DNA of 64,000 bases from Cohaesibacter celericrescens. GTDB lineage: Bacteria > Pseudomonadota > Alphaproteobacteria > Rhizobiales > Cohaesibacteraceae. This document shows positions 44,864 to 53,772 of the stretch, piece after piece. The position numbers and the translations under genes were made by a program. Under the pieces are notes generated by a model that worked only from the letters and a program-made list of their open reading frames with translations, searched no databases and was not told where the DNA came from. Positions within the stretch are counted from its first letter, which is position 1; each line of letters begins with the position of its first letter. The stretch is from contig NZ_PKUQ01000016.1 of the NCBI RefSeq assembly GCF_002866925.1, positions 434,001 to 498,000 of the forward strand, written 5' to 3'.

Positions 44864-45919
44864 ATGGCGCGGCCAGGCAAGGCCATCTTTGATGTGACTA
44901 TGATGGCAGGTTGGGCGTTTGCGGCGGTTCTAACAGGTTTGGTTGCATTGACGATGGTCGATACTACCGGTGAACCCGCGAAAGACTCCAGTGTGGTTGC
45001 CGCACTAGGGAATGATAACGCGCGTCTTGTCACTGGATCGCTGCCTGACAATCAAACAATCTCGCCTGAATCGCCCAAAAATGAGCTGGTGAGCGATCAG
45101 AACCGATCCTACAATCCGTTTGATAAGCGAACCCAACAGCAATTGGATGAATTTAGGCAGGTACTTGCCGAGCTTAAGGCCCTCAAGCGCGAGGTTTCTG
45201 CTTTTCACGTTAGCACTAAAAGTCTGCGGAATGAGAATAATCTGCTTAAGCAAAGACTGGCAAAGGTCGAGTTGGGACAAACCACTGAAGACAGCCATGT
45301 GCGCGTGGTTGCTTTGCCCAAACGGGATGATGCGCGTAGCGTATTTATAAACGCAAAAAACAGCAGCGAGAAAATGATTGATCTGGAGGCCACCGGATCA
45401 ATCGCACCGGTAGCACCTATTCCTCCGACCGGACAATCATTTGACCCTTTTCGGCAAAAGACCCAACCTCTCGTTAAAACGACAGTCGAACCGCTCAATA
45501 TGGATTTGACTGTCGAAGGCGCTTCAGGTGAAATGGTTCTGCCAAAAGGAAAACCGGCTGAAGCCGTCTCTGCAAAAGATGCCGTTGTTGTGCGGCCTGA
45601 TAGTGAAATTATCAAGACACCGGTCTATTCTGTACCGACAAGCCAAACTTCATTTGCGATTGATTTGGGAGAGTTCTTGTCTTTGACCGATCTCAGCTCC
45701 GCATGGAAGGAATTGTCCGTATTTCAGCGTCCTGTTGTGGGTGATCTGCGCCCTTTGAGTCGGGTCTCGCAGAGCAAAGACAACCAGTTGGTACTGAATT
45801 TAATTCTCGGCCCTATTCAGAATGCAGCAGAAGCGGCAAGTTTGTGTGCCAAACTCAAGTTTAACGGCTACGCCTGTCATGTCTCGGTCTTTCAGGGGCA
45901 AGCCCTTGCCTCTCGTTAG
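44864..45919 (+). CDS. Membrane-anchored coiled-coil protein, possibly SPOR-like C-terminus
   Basis: A 351-residue protein of unknown function. A single N-terminal membrane segment (MMAGWAFAAVLTGLVALTMV) puts the rest in the periplasm. Residues 85-145 form a predicted coiled coil (QLDEFRQVLAELKALKREVS, LRNENNLLKQRLAKVELG). A proline- and threonine-rich linker follows, then a compact C-terminal domain (LVLNLILGPIQNAAEAASLC, AKLKFNGYACHVSVFQG) with the beta-alpha-beta shape of SPOR-type domains and two cysteines. It is divergent from glmU. A septal or envelope role is inference only. Confidence 0.6.
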   Translation: MARPGKAIFDVTMMAGWAFAAVLTGLVALTMVDTTGEPAKDSSVVAALGNDNARLVTGSLPDNQTISPESPKNELVSDQNRSYNPFDKRTQQQLDEFRQVLAELKALKREVSAFHVSTKSLRNENNLLKQRLAKVELGQTTEDSHVRVVALPKRDDARSVFINAKNSSEKMIDLEATGSIAPVAPIPPTGQSFDPFRQKTQPLVKTTVEPLNMDLTVEGASGEMVLPKGKPAEAVSAKDAVVVRPDSEIIKTPVYSVPTSQTSFAIDLGEFLSLTDLSSAWKELSVFQRPVVGDLRPLSRVSQSKDNQLVLNLILGPIQNAAEAASLCAKLKFNGYACHVSVFQGQALASR

Positions 45920-46051
45920 CTCTCCCCATCCTCCGTGAGAGCCAATCCAAAGTCGTTGTTTATCTAAAGACATCTTGACCAATTGTAAGCGTCGACAATT
46001 GCGTTTAAAGCTACCGCGCCGCATCTCGGCTTTTGCTGAAAGGGAATTCTT

Positions 46052-46969
46052 TTGTCTCCTAATATCCTCGCCTACTTATTGCTTGCCCTTTGTCCGTTTT
46101 TTCTGTCTTCCAACCTCATCATCGGTTCAATTGCGGTGCGGACAATCGATCCGTTCACATTGACCTTTTTTCGCTGGGGATTGGCTTTTTTGATGATATT
46201 GCCATTTGCCTGGGGTGCTTTGGTAAAACATCGGCATTTGTTTGCAGAGCAGTGGAAACTGATTTGCCTCAATGCGTTCTTGGCGATGGGGGTGTGTGGC
46301 ACCGGGGTTTATTTGGGGCTCAAATACACGTCTGCAACCAATGGAACTCTGATCTATACAGCATCGCCTGTGCTGATCATTATAATTGAGTGGCTGTATC
46401 GTGGTCGTCCGATTTCGTTACGAGAAATCACAGGTATTCTGGTTGCGGTTTTGGGTATTTTTTATATCATTTTCAAAGGCAGATTGGATGCCTTGTGGTC
46501 GGTCGAATTTAATAGTGGTGACTTGCTGTTTGTCATCGCGGCGATCTGCTGGGCTATCTATTCCACCCTATCAAAAAAGCGTGTTTTTCAGCCTGTTTCG
46601 ACCGTTGGTATGTTTGCTGTTGTTGCTGGTGTCGGGGCTGCGATACAGGTGCCGTTTATGACTTGGGAAATTGTCACACTTGGTAATTTCCCGGTTCAAG
46701 CTGACCAATGGATCAGTTTGTTTGGGTTGGCACTGATTTCGTCGATTCTTGCTTTTACGACCTACCAATATGGCATCAAGATATTGGGCCCTGCGACGTC
46801 GGGTGTGTTTATGTATCTAATGACGCCAATCGGGGTGGTTCTGGCTGTTGTGTTTCTGGGCGAAGACTTTCTTCCATTCCACGCAATCGGATTGATTTTG
46901 GTTATGACAGGGGTTGTTTTGGCTACCTTCCCCGTCCACCTGTTTGCAAGACATAGCAAACAGGCTTGA
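46052..46969 (+). CDS. DMT superfamily (EamA) transporter
   Basis: A 305-residue inner-membrane protein with ten hydrophobic segments in two EamA repeats. Conserved parts are FRWGLAFLMILPFAWGAL, KYTSATNGTLIYTASPVLII and FLGEDFLPFHAIGLILVMTG. It begins with TTG at 46052, with AAAGGGA about nine bases upstream. Family members export amino acids or metabolites. The substrate is unknown. Confidence 0.88.
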   Translation: MSPNILAYLLLALCPFFLSSNLIIGSIAVRTIDPFTLTFFRWGLAFLMILPFAWGALVKHRHLFAEQWKLICLNAFLAMGVCGTGVYLGLKYTSATNGTLIYTASPVLIIIIEWLYRGRPISLREITGILVAVLGIFYIIFKGRLDALWSVEFNSGDLLFVIAAICWAIYSTLSKKRVFQPVSTVGMFAVVAGVGAAIQVPFMTWEIVTLGNFPVQADQWISLFGLALISSILAFTTYQYGIKILGPATSGVFMYLMTPIGVVLAVVFLGEDFLPFHAIGLILVMTGVVLATFPVHLFARHSKQA

Positions 46970-47001
46970 TCCGGAACTGGGTGGCCTCACTTTGCTGGTG
47001 A

Positions 47002-47739
47002 TCATCCCAGCGAATTGAGTGCCGGCAGCATCTCTTGCAGCCAAAAGGCGGCATTTTGTACCTGCCCTGTGACGAACAAAACGCCGGTGATGACAAGCAG
47101 GGCACCCATAACCTTTTCTACTGTGCCGATATGCTTGCGGAAACGCTGCATAAGCCCCATGAACTGGCTGGCAAAGGCTGCTGCCAATAAAAATGGAATG
47201 CCCAGTCCCAAGCTGTAGGCGCTTAGCAAGATCATGCCTTGTTGGACATTCTCCTCTGTCCCTGCAACAGCCAGAATGGTTGCAAGAACCGGTCCAATGC
47301 ACGGTGTCCAGCCAAATGCAAACGCAAGGCCAATCAAATATGCGCCGATGAGACCCGCAGGTTTGCGATCAACATTGACGCGTGCTTCTCTGTAAAGGAA
47401 AGCGATGCGAAATACGCCAAGAAAATGCAATCCCATGATGATGATGATGGCCCCCGCGACATAGGAAAGAATGCCGGAATAGAGCTTGAGATATTGGCCT
47501 ATGACGGATGCTCCAGCCCCAAGCAGCACGAAGACCGTCGAAAAACCAAGGACAAAAGCAAACGCTGAAAAAAACACCCGACTGGCGGCACGCTGCTTGT
47601 CGTTGGTGCCAGTGAATTGGTCCATAGAGACCCCTGCCATATAGCAAAGATAGGGCGGAACCAACGGTAAGACGCAGGGCGAGACGAAAGAAATAAATCC
47701 GGCAAGCACAGCACCGGTAATTGTCACGTCAAATTCCAT
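47002..47739 (-). CDS. ccdA: Cytochrome c biogenesis protein CcdA family
   Basis: A 245-residue thiol-electron carrier of the inner membrane that passes reducing equivalents from thioredoxin to periplasmic thiol pathways, often for cytochrome c maturation. The N-terminal FISFVSPCVLPLVPPYLCY contains one conserved redox cysteine, and the second cysteine is in FAFGWTPCIGPVLATILAVA. Six hydrophobic segments are present. ATG 47739 has an AAGGAAA site. An in-frame start at 47760 is less likely. Confidence 0.92.
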   Translation of the reverse strand: MEFDVTITGAVLAGFISFVSPCVLPLVPPYLCYMAGVSMDQFTGTNDKQRAASRVFFSAFAFVLGFSTVFVLLGAGASVIGQYLKLYSGILSYVAGAIIIIMGLHFLGVFRIAFLYREARVNVDRKPAGLIGAYLIGLAFAFGWTPCIGPVLATILAVAGTEENVQQGMILLSAYSLGLGIPFLLAAAFASQFMGLMQRFRKHIGTVEKVMGALLVITGVLFVTGQVQNAAFWLQEMLPALNSLG

Positions 47740-48131
47740 TGTGGGTTTCCTTGAACTCAAATTCTTTAGACGATTGCGACTTGTAGACCATAGCTCTGAC
47801 GATACAAACGCTCAATAAGCTTTTGCTAACTGAATGTCCAATCACCCTCATGCGAGGCAAAGTGAACGAACTGTGTGTATTCTTTGATTCCCATGCAGCA
47901 TCCCACCCAAAAAAATGCGATCTTAAATTGGTTGCGCTTGTTTCTTTGCAGGAAGGATGGATTGTTTTCGGAAATAATGTCATGCATTTTGATCTGATAT
48001 TCCCCATTGTTTGACATGAGAAATCACGAATTTATGACCTTGGACAAGTTTTCCCACGAAAAAGCCGTTGAATTGTGTGAGGGTGTTGACTGGACGCAGG
48101 AATCCGTTACAAAGGCGCTCACCAACACAGC
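47740..48131. other. Intergenic region before tRNA-Lys
   Basis: About 390 bases with no supported gene, between ccdA and the first tRNA-Lys. It should contain the divergent ccdA and tRNA promoters. Nothing else was recognised. Confidence 0.5.
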
Positions 48132-48207
48132 GTGCCCGTAGCTCAGTTGGTAGAGCATCCGACTTTTAATCGGACGGTCGAAGGTTCGAATCCTTCCGGG
48201 CATACCA
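48132..48207 (+). tRNA. tRNA-Lys (anticodon UUU), copy 1
   Basis: A 76-base tRNA with CCA encoded. The acceptor stem GTGCCCG pairs with CGGGCAT (first pair G-U). The anticodon loop is CTTTTAA with anticodon TTT, closed by TCCGA/TCGGA. T-arm GGTTCGAATCC is intact. It is identical to the second copy 213 bases downstream. Confidence 0.97.
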
Positions 48208-48420
48208 TTTTTCCTTAAAATCAGATGATTTCTCAATATCTTGCAGGTTTTTCTGTTGTTGTTGTCTGATTTTGAGCGTAGATATAAAGCGTTGTGATTT
48301 AGCTGTAGAAAACCTCAGCTGTTGGAAATGTTCCCTCGACTGAGGATATATTTCTGTTAAAAGGGACAAGCCTTTCGCATTGAAGGCTGGTCAGATGCTT
48401 AGAGCGTCACCATTGGATAT

Positions 48421-48496
48421 GTGCCCGTAGCTCAGTTGGTAGAGCATCCGACTTTTAATCGGACGGTCGAAGGTTCGAATCCTTCCGGGCATACCA
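48421..48496 (+). tRNA. tRNA-Lys (anticodon UUU), copy 2
   Basis: A second 76-base tRNA-Lys with encoded CCA, base-for-base identical to copy 1 and in the same orientation; only the flanks differ. This indicates a recent tandem duplication or gene conversion between the copies. Confidence 0.97.
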
Positions 48497-48714
48497 TTCA
48501 CTCAGTTCACTTTCATTGTTAGCATGCACGAATAGTCCGATCGTTTGTAGCGTTGCGCAAGCGCACGACCGATTCGCCACAGCACGCAGAGACTGAATGG
48601 GTTGGTCCCTAACAATTTGTTGGAGTGCCTTGGGTCATTATATCTCGGATTAAAGCCTCTAACGCGCCTAAATTGGATTGATACAATCATGGCGCTGAAG
48701 GGCGATTTTCAGCC

Positions 48715-49947
<1,233 letters not shown>

Positions 49948-49959
49948 CTATTCCGTGCG

Positions 49960-51015
49960 CTAGCCTTTTTTCGGGCGCAGCAGCAGCGAGGAATCCCCAT
50001 AAGAGTAAAAGCTGTATTTGTTTTCAATAGCATGGGCATAGGCCGCTTGCATGCGGTCCTGGCCCATGATGGCGGAAACCAACATGAAAAGTGTTGATTT
50101 GGGCAGGTGGAAGTTTGTCATCAGCCCGTCGATGGCCCTGAACTGATATCCAGGTGTAATGAAGATATCAGTATCACCACAAAATGGCTTGATGGTGCCA
50201 TCCGGGTCCGTTGCGCTTTCTAGCAATCGAAGAGATGTCGTGCCTACCGCGATGATACGATTGCCGCGCGCATTCACCGCATTGAGCTTACCGGCGAGAT
50301 CCGCGGTGATTTCACCCCACTCCGCATGCATTTTGTGATCATCGGTGTCATCGGCTTTGACAGGGAGAAATGTCCCTGCCCCTACATGTAGCGTGGCAAA
50401 ATGCCTCTCAACGCCCTTGATTTGCAGCCGATTAAACAATCGATCTGTAAAATGCAATCCGGCGGTCGGGGCTGCAACAGCGCCTTCTTCGCGTGCGTAG
50501 ATGGTTTGGTAGTCTGTCAGGTCCTGCTCATCCTCGGGGCGCTTTGAGGCGATATAGGGAGGCAAAGGAATGCTGCCGACTTCTGCAATGGCACGGTCTA
50601 ACGCGGGGCCGCTGCAATCAAATCGCAAAGTAACTTCACCGGCATCGCCTTTTTCTTCGATCTTTGCGGTTAGAGTGTCGCCAAATTCCAACAAGTCGCC
50701 AATCTGGACTTTTTTGGCAGGGCGGGCAAAAGCGCGCCAGACGGACAGGTCTTCGCGTTTGTGCAGGTTGAAATGGATGTTGGCGCGAATGTCGCCTCTG
50801 ACGCGTGTGCCGGAAAGCTCTGCCGGTATGACCTTGGTATCGTTGAAAACCAGCGCATCACCGGGATTTAGAAAATCTACTAAATCGAGAACTACGTGAT
50901 TCTCAAAAGGGCCAGATGGTGGAATGTAAAGCAGCTTTGCTTCGTCGCGCGGATTGTGCGGGCGCAAGGCAATGCGTTCGGTGGGCAGGTTAAAGTCGAA
51001 TAGGTCGACGCGCAT
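49960..51015 (-). CDS. queA: tRNA preQ1(34) S-adenosylmethionine ribosyltransferase-isomerase
   Basis: A 351-residue enzyme that transfers the ribosyl part of S-adenosylmethionine to preQ1-modified tRNA to form epoxyqueuosine. The N-terminal [19 protein letters not shown] and the later [19 protein letters not shown] with [15 protein letters not shown] are hallmarks, and [21 protein letters not shown] closes the domain. Length is typical. It lies directly upstream of tgt, the preceding pathway step, so the two genes form a queuosine unit. Confidence 0.97.
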   Translation of the reverse strand: MRVDLFDFNLPTERIALRPHNPRDEAKLLYIPPSGPFENHVVLDLVDFLNPGDALVFNDTKVIPAELSGTRVRGDIRANIHFNLHKREDLSVWRAFARPAKKVQIGDLLEFGDTLTAKIEEKGDAGEVTLRFDCSGPALDRAIAEVGSIPLPPYIASKRPEDEQDLTDYQTIYAREEGAVAAPTAGLHFTDRLFNRLQIKGVERHFATLHVGAGTFLPVKADDTDDHKMHAEWGEITADLAGKLNAVNARGNRIIAVGTTSLRLLESATDPDGTIKPFCGDTDIFITPGYQFRAIDGLMTNFHLPKSTLFMLVSAIMGQDRMQAAYAHAIENKYSFYSYGDSSLLLRPKKG

Positions 51016-51493
51016 GGCAGGGTCTGTCTTTTGTTTGAACGGGGCCGGTTGCCGTTAGTCAGGCAGACCAAGCGCGGTTTTGCAGGGCGATGCGATAGAT
51101 ATCCGGATCTTGGAAGGTAACCCTGACAGCATCCCCGTCATTAATGTTGGATTGGACGGCTTCATATCCCGCATTTGCTCTCATATCAACCCGTTTCTGC
51201 CATTCTTGCCGCCGTGGCAGGAAGAATACCAAAAGGATTTGATGATGGAGGGGGCTGGGAAGAGTTATCCCGTGCAGATGCGTAAATGAAAGTTGATTGG
51301 GGATATTCGTGTGGCGATGTTTATTTTTCAAAGCCGCTATGGCCTGCATATAGCCAAAGAGGAAAAGCCCAGACCGTTACAGTGGAAACGTTTGATGGTT
51401 TTCCAATGTGGGCGACGGCAAGCGATACGCCCAATAAATGGTGCGTATCGCCGCTCATGGTTTGGTCCGGGCCTTTCAAAAATTGAACAGACC
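51016..51493. other. Intergenic region between queA and the cyclophilin genes
   Basis: About 480 bases without a secure gene. A minus-strand frame (51059-51349) is the only candidate and is listed separately. The unusual length for a presumed operon suggests gene decay or an internal promoter for queA-tgt. Confidence 0.45.
51059..51349 (-). CDS. Doubtful small ORF upstream of queA
   Basis: A 96-residue minus-strand frame. The last 50 residues (RVDMRANAGYEAVQSNIND, GDAVRVTFQDPDIYRIALQN) look like real protein, while the first half does not. It may be the surviving C-terminus of a lost gene or a short gene starting near 51190. No family recognised. Confidence 0.3.
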   Translation of the reverse strand: MQAIAALKNKHRHTNIPNQLSFTHLHGITLPSPLHHQILLVFFLPRRQEWQKRVDMRANAGYEAVQSNINDGDAVRVTFQDPDIYRIALQNRAWSA

Positions 51494-51967
51494 TTAGAGG
51501 TCCGCAGCAACTTTCATGGAAACGATGCTGTCTGGATCTTGTACAGGTTCACCGCGTTTCAGCTGGTCAATATTTTCCATGCCTTCAACGACCTGACCCC
51601 AGTAGGTATATTGGTTGTCGAGCCAAGGTGCCGTATCGAAGCACAGGAAGAATTGGCTGTTTGCAGAGTTAGGGTTCTGCGAACGGGCCATAGAGCAAGA
51701 GCCACGGACATGTTTGGTTGCGCTAAATTCTTGTGCAAGATCTGGCTTGCTGGAACCACCGGTACCGGTGCCATGCGGACAGCCAACCTGAGCCATGAAA
51801 CCGTCAATTACGCGGTGGAATACGATACCATCGTAAAAACCTTCGCGCGCCAGTTCTTTGATGCGCTCACAGTGCTTGGGTGCCAGATCTGGACGCAGCT
51901 CAATGACAACTTTGCCTTTGGTGGTTTCCATGACGAGTGTGTTTTCGGGATCTTTGATCTCAGCCAA
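51494..51967 (-). CDS. ppiB: Cytoplasmic cyclophilin peptidyl-prolyl isomerase
   Basis: A 157-residue cyclophilin without a signal peptide. The fold is clear: HCERIKELAREGFYDGIVFH, RVIDGFMAQVGCPHGTGTGG, and SCSMARSQNPNSANSQFFLC. The catalytic arginine is in FHRVIDGF. It begins with TTG at 51967, with an AAGGAAG ribosome site seven bases upstream. It helps folding by isomerising Xaa-Pro bonds in the cytoplasm. It is the partner of the exported paralogue 81 bases upstream. Confidence 0.93.
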   Translation of the reverse strand: MAEIKDPENTLVMETTKGKVVIELRPDLAPKHCERIKELAREGFYDGIVFHRVIDGFMAQVGCPHGTGTGGSSKPDLAQEFSATKHVRGSCSMARSQNPNSANSQFFLCFDTAPWLDNQYTYWGQVVEGMENIDQLKRGEPVQDPDSIVSMKVAADL

Positions 51968-52048
51968 TAGTTTCTTCCTTATCTTAGATTTCGTCTGAAC
52001 CTTGTGACGAATAACGGGTCACAGGGCAAGGATTGATTTGTTCGTCGG

Positions 52049-52609
52049 TTATTTTGCGTCCGCTGCGACTTGCATTTTCACGATAATGTCAGGGTTTACC
52101 GGAGGCTCGCCCTTCTTGATCTTATTGACAAATTCCATGCCGGATGCGACTTCGCCCCACACGGTATACTGGCCATTTAACCAAGATGAGCTTGCAAACA
52201 TGATAAAAAATTGACTGTTTGCGCTGTCTGGATCTTGGGATCGCGCCATGCCAACCACACCTTTTTCAAAAGGCCGTGGGCTGAACTCCGCCTTGAGGTC
52301 CGGCAAGTTTGAACCACCTGTCCCGTTGCCTTTGGGATCGCCGGTCTGAGCCATAAAGCCGTCAATCACACGGTGGAACTTGAGCCCATCATAAAAGCCC
52401 TCGCGTGTGAGTTTTTTGATCCGCTTGACGTGGTTGGGGGCCAAATCAGGGCGTAATTTGATCACCACGCGGCCATAAACGGTATCAAGGAAAAGCGTAT
52501 TTTCCAAATCTGATGCTTTTGTTTCCGCCGCATTGGCAGATAAGGGCGCAAGCAGGACAAATGAAGCGATTACGGCTGCAATTGTTAGAAAATGGCGAAT
52601 TGAGGTCAT
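52049..52609 (-). CDS. ppiA: Exported cyclophilin peptidyl-prolyl isomerase
   Basis: A 186-residue cyclophilin with a signal peptide (FLTIAAVIASFVLLAPLSANA), so it acts in the periplasm. Conserved parts are GFYDGLKFHRVIDGFMAQTG and VVGMARSQDPDSANSQFFIM. It lies 11 bases downstream of coaD and 81 bases upstream of the cytoplasmic paralogue. The two arose by duplication, as shown by near-identical motif order, and are targeted to different compartments. Confidence 0.93.
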   Translation of the reverse strand: MTSIRHFLTIAAVIASFVLLAPLSANAAETKASDLENTLFLDTVYGRVVIKLRPDLAPNHVKRIKKLTREGFYDGLKFHRVIDGFMAQTGDPKGNGTGGSNLPDLKAEFSPRPFEKGVVGMARSQDPDSANSQFFIMFASSSWLNGQYTVWGEVASGMEFVNKIKKGEPPVNPDIIVKMQVAADAK

Positions 52610-52620
52610 GTCGTTTCCAA

Positions 52621-53121
52621 TTAACTCGATAGTTTTTTGTCAAATGCTGATTTTACTGCATCTGGAACAAAGGGGGTGATGTCCCCACTCATTGCCGCAA
52701 TCTGACGAACAAGGCTGGCGGTAATGTGGCGCGTGTCGCCGCTGGAAGGAACAAATACGGTCTGAATATGCGGTGCCATTTTTTCGTTCATACCGGACAA
52801 TTGCATTTCATAGTCAAAATCAGACCCATCACGAAGGCCTCTTATCATGATTGTTGCGCCTGCGCGCATGGCTGCATCTACAACCAGATCGTCAAAAGAT
52901 ACGACCTCAAAGTCTGTCTTTGTCGCTTGGGCGATCGGGGCGACGATGGTGTTGATCATTTCAAATCGTTCTTCTTTGGTGAAGACCGGTTTTTTGCCGT
53001 GGTGCACACCAACAGCCAACACCAACTTGTCAGTAAAATGACAGGCACGGCGGACAACATCGATGTGACCAAAGGTTATGGGGTCAAAAGACCCAGGATA
53101 AAGTGCGATTTTTTCTGACAT
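52621..53121 (-). CDS. coaD: Phosphopantetheine adenylyltransferase
   Basis: A 166-residue enzyme that forms dephospho-CoA from 4'-phosphopantetheine and ATP, the fourth step of coenzyme A synthesis. The N-terminal nucleotidyltransferase motif is ALYPGSFDPITFGHIDVVRR (TxGH-like), with IMIRGLRDGSDFDYEMQLSG in the middle and RHITASLVRQIAAMSGD near the end. ATG 53121 is preferred over GTG 53127. It is the first gene of the coaD-ppiA-ppiB run. Confidence 0.95.
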   Translation of the reverse strand: MSEKIALYPGSFDPITFGHIDVVRRACHFTDKLVLAVGVHHGKKPVFTKEERFEMINTIVAPIAQATKTDFEVVSFDDLVVDAAMRAGATIMIRGLRDGSDFDYEMQLSGMNEKMAPHIQTVFVPSSGDTRHITASLVRQIAAMSGDITPFVPDAVKSAFDKKLSS

Positions 53122-53350
53122 GGTCACATTCCATACCGCCCTCGCCCTTCGATCTCAAGCAAGAATTGGCAACTATTCGCATGACTAAAGAATATTTGGA
53201 ACCTTTTTGGTGGTTAGCGCGTCTTACTTATAAGAGTTGTTCAGGTAAGTGAACACAACATGAATGAGACACTCAGAGCTCTTTCATGTCTGAAACGATA
53301 AAAAAGCATTAATGACGAGAGCACGAAAATGTGTCTGTGGGGTATCTAAA

Positions 53351-53575
53351 ATGGCTTCTTTCAAAAAAACGAAATTTTTGGTCGCGACCGGAATCATGAT
53401 CTGTATGCTCGGATTAGCATTCATCGCAGTCAGCGGCTCTTCTGCTCTATCCAGTGGCTATGGCACACATTTAAAACAGGCCAGCTTGGAAGCCATTGGC
53501 CTACAGACTTCAGGACGCTGCGAAGCGCGCAAGGGCTCCATGTCCTGTCTCAACCAAACTAGCACGATGTTCTAA
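53351..53575 (+). CDS. Small membrane or secreted protein of unknown function
   Basis: A 74-residue protein from ATG 53351. One hydrophobic segment (LVATGIMICMLGLAFIAVSG) follows a basic N-terminus. The exposed tail contains a cysteine pair about ten residues apart (GRCEARKGSMSCLNQ), suggesting a disulfide if exported. The frame extends upstream to 53312 without better support. A hairpin follows the stop codon. No family recognised. Confidence 0.45.
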   Translation: MASFKKTKFLVATGIMICMLGLAFIAVSGSSALSSGYGTHLKQASLEAIGLQTSGRCEARKGSMSCLNQTSTMF

Positions 53576-53583
53576 ACAGATAT

Positions 53584-53625
53584 AGCCAACGGAGCAGATG
53601 ACCTTCTGTTGCGACACCGTTGGCT
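53584..53625 (+). terminator. Possible terminator after the small membrane protein
   Basis: AGCCAACGG (53584-53592) and CCGTTGGCT (53617-53625) are perfect 9-base arms with a 24-base loop, eight bases past the stop. The T-run that follows is short. Confidence 0.55.
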
Positions 53626-53660
53626 CGTTTCTGACTGTATATCCAAACTCAAACTTTAGG

Positions 53661-53685
53661 GGCCCCTCGTGGGCCTCTTTTTTTA
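53661..53685 (+). terminator. GC-rich hairpin with long T-run
   Basis: A short GGCCC/GGGCC stem is followed by an eight-base T-run from about 53677 on the plus strand, making a second terminator for the small gene. Confidence 0.6.
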
Positions 53686-53732
53686 ACTTCAGTTTCGACA
53701 TTCAGTTTCGATATGTAGCAAAGATGTCAAAA

Positions 53733-53758
53733 AAAAGGGCTCCCCAAGGAGCCCTTTT
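53733..53758 (-). terminator. gyrA terminator
   Basis: AAAAGGGCTCC (53733-53743) and GGAGCCCTTTT (53748-53758) form an 11-base stem with a CCAA loop, 15 bases beyond the gyrA stop, with T-rich sequence following on the minus strand. Confidence 0.92.
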
Positions 53759-53772
53759 CTAACGATTTGTTC

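Noticed and set aside
48024-48236. A minus-strand frame containing GMPGRIRTFDRP-like residues
   Set aside because: It is the reverse complement of tRNA-Lys, a well known artefact in annotations.
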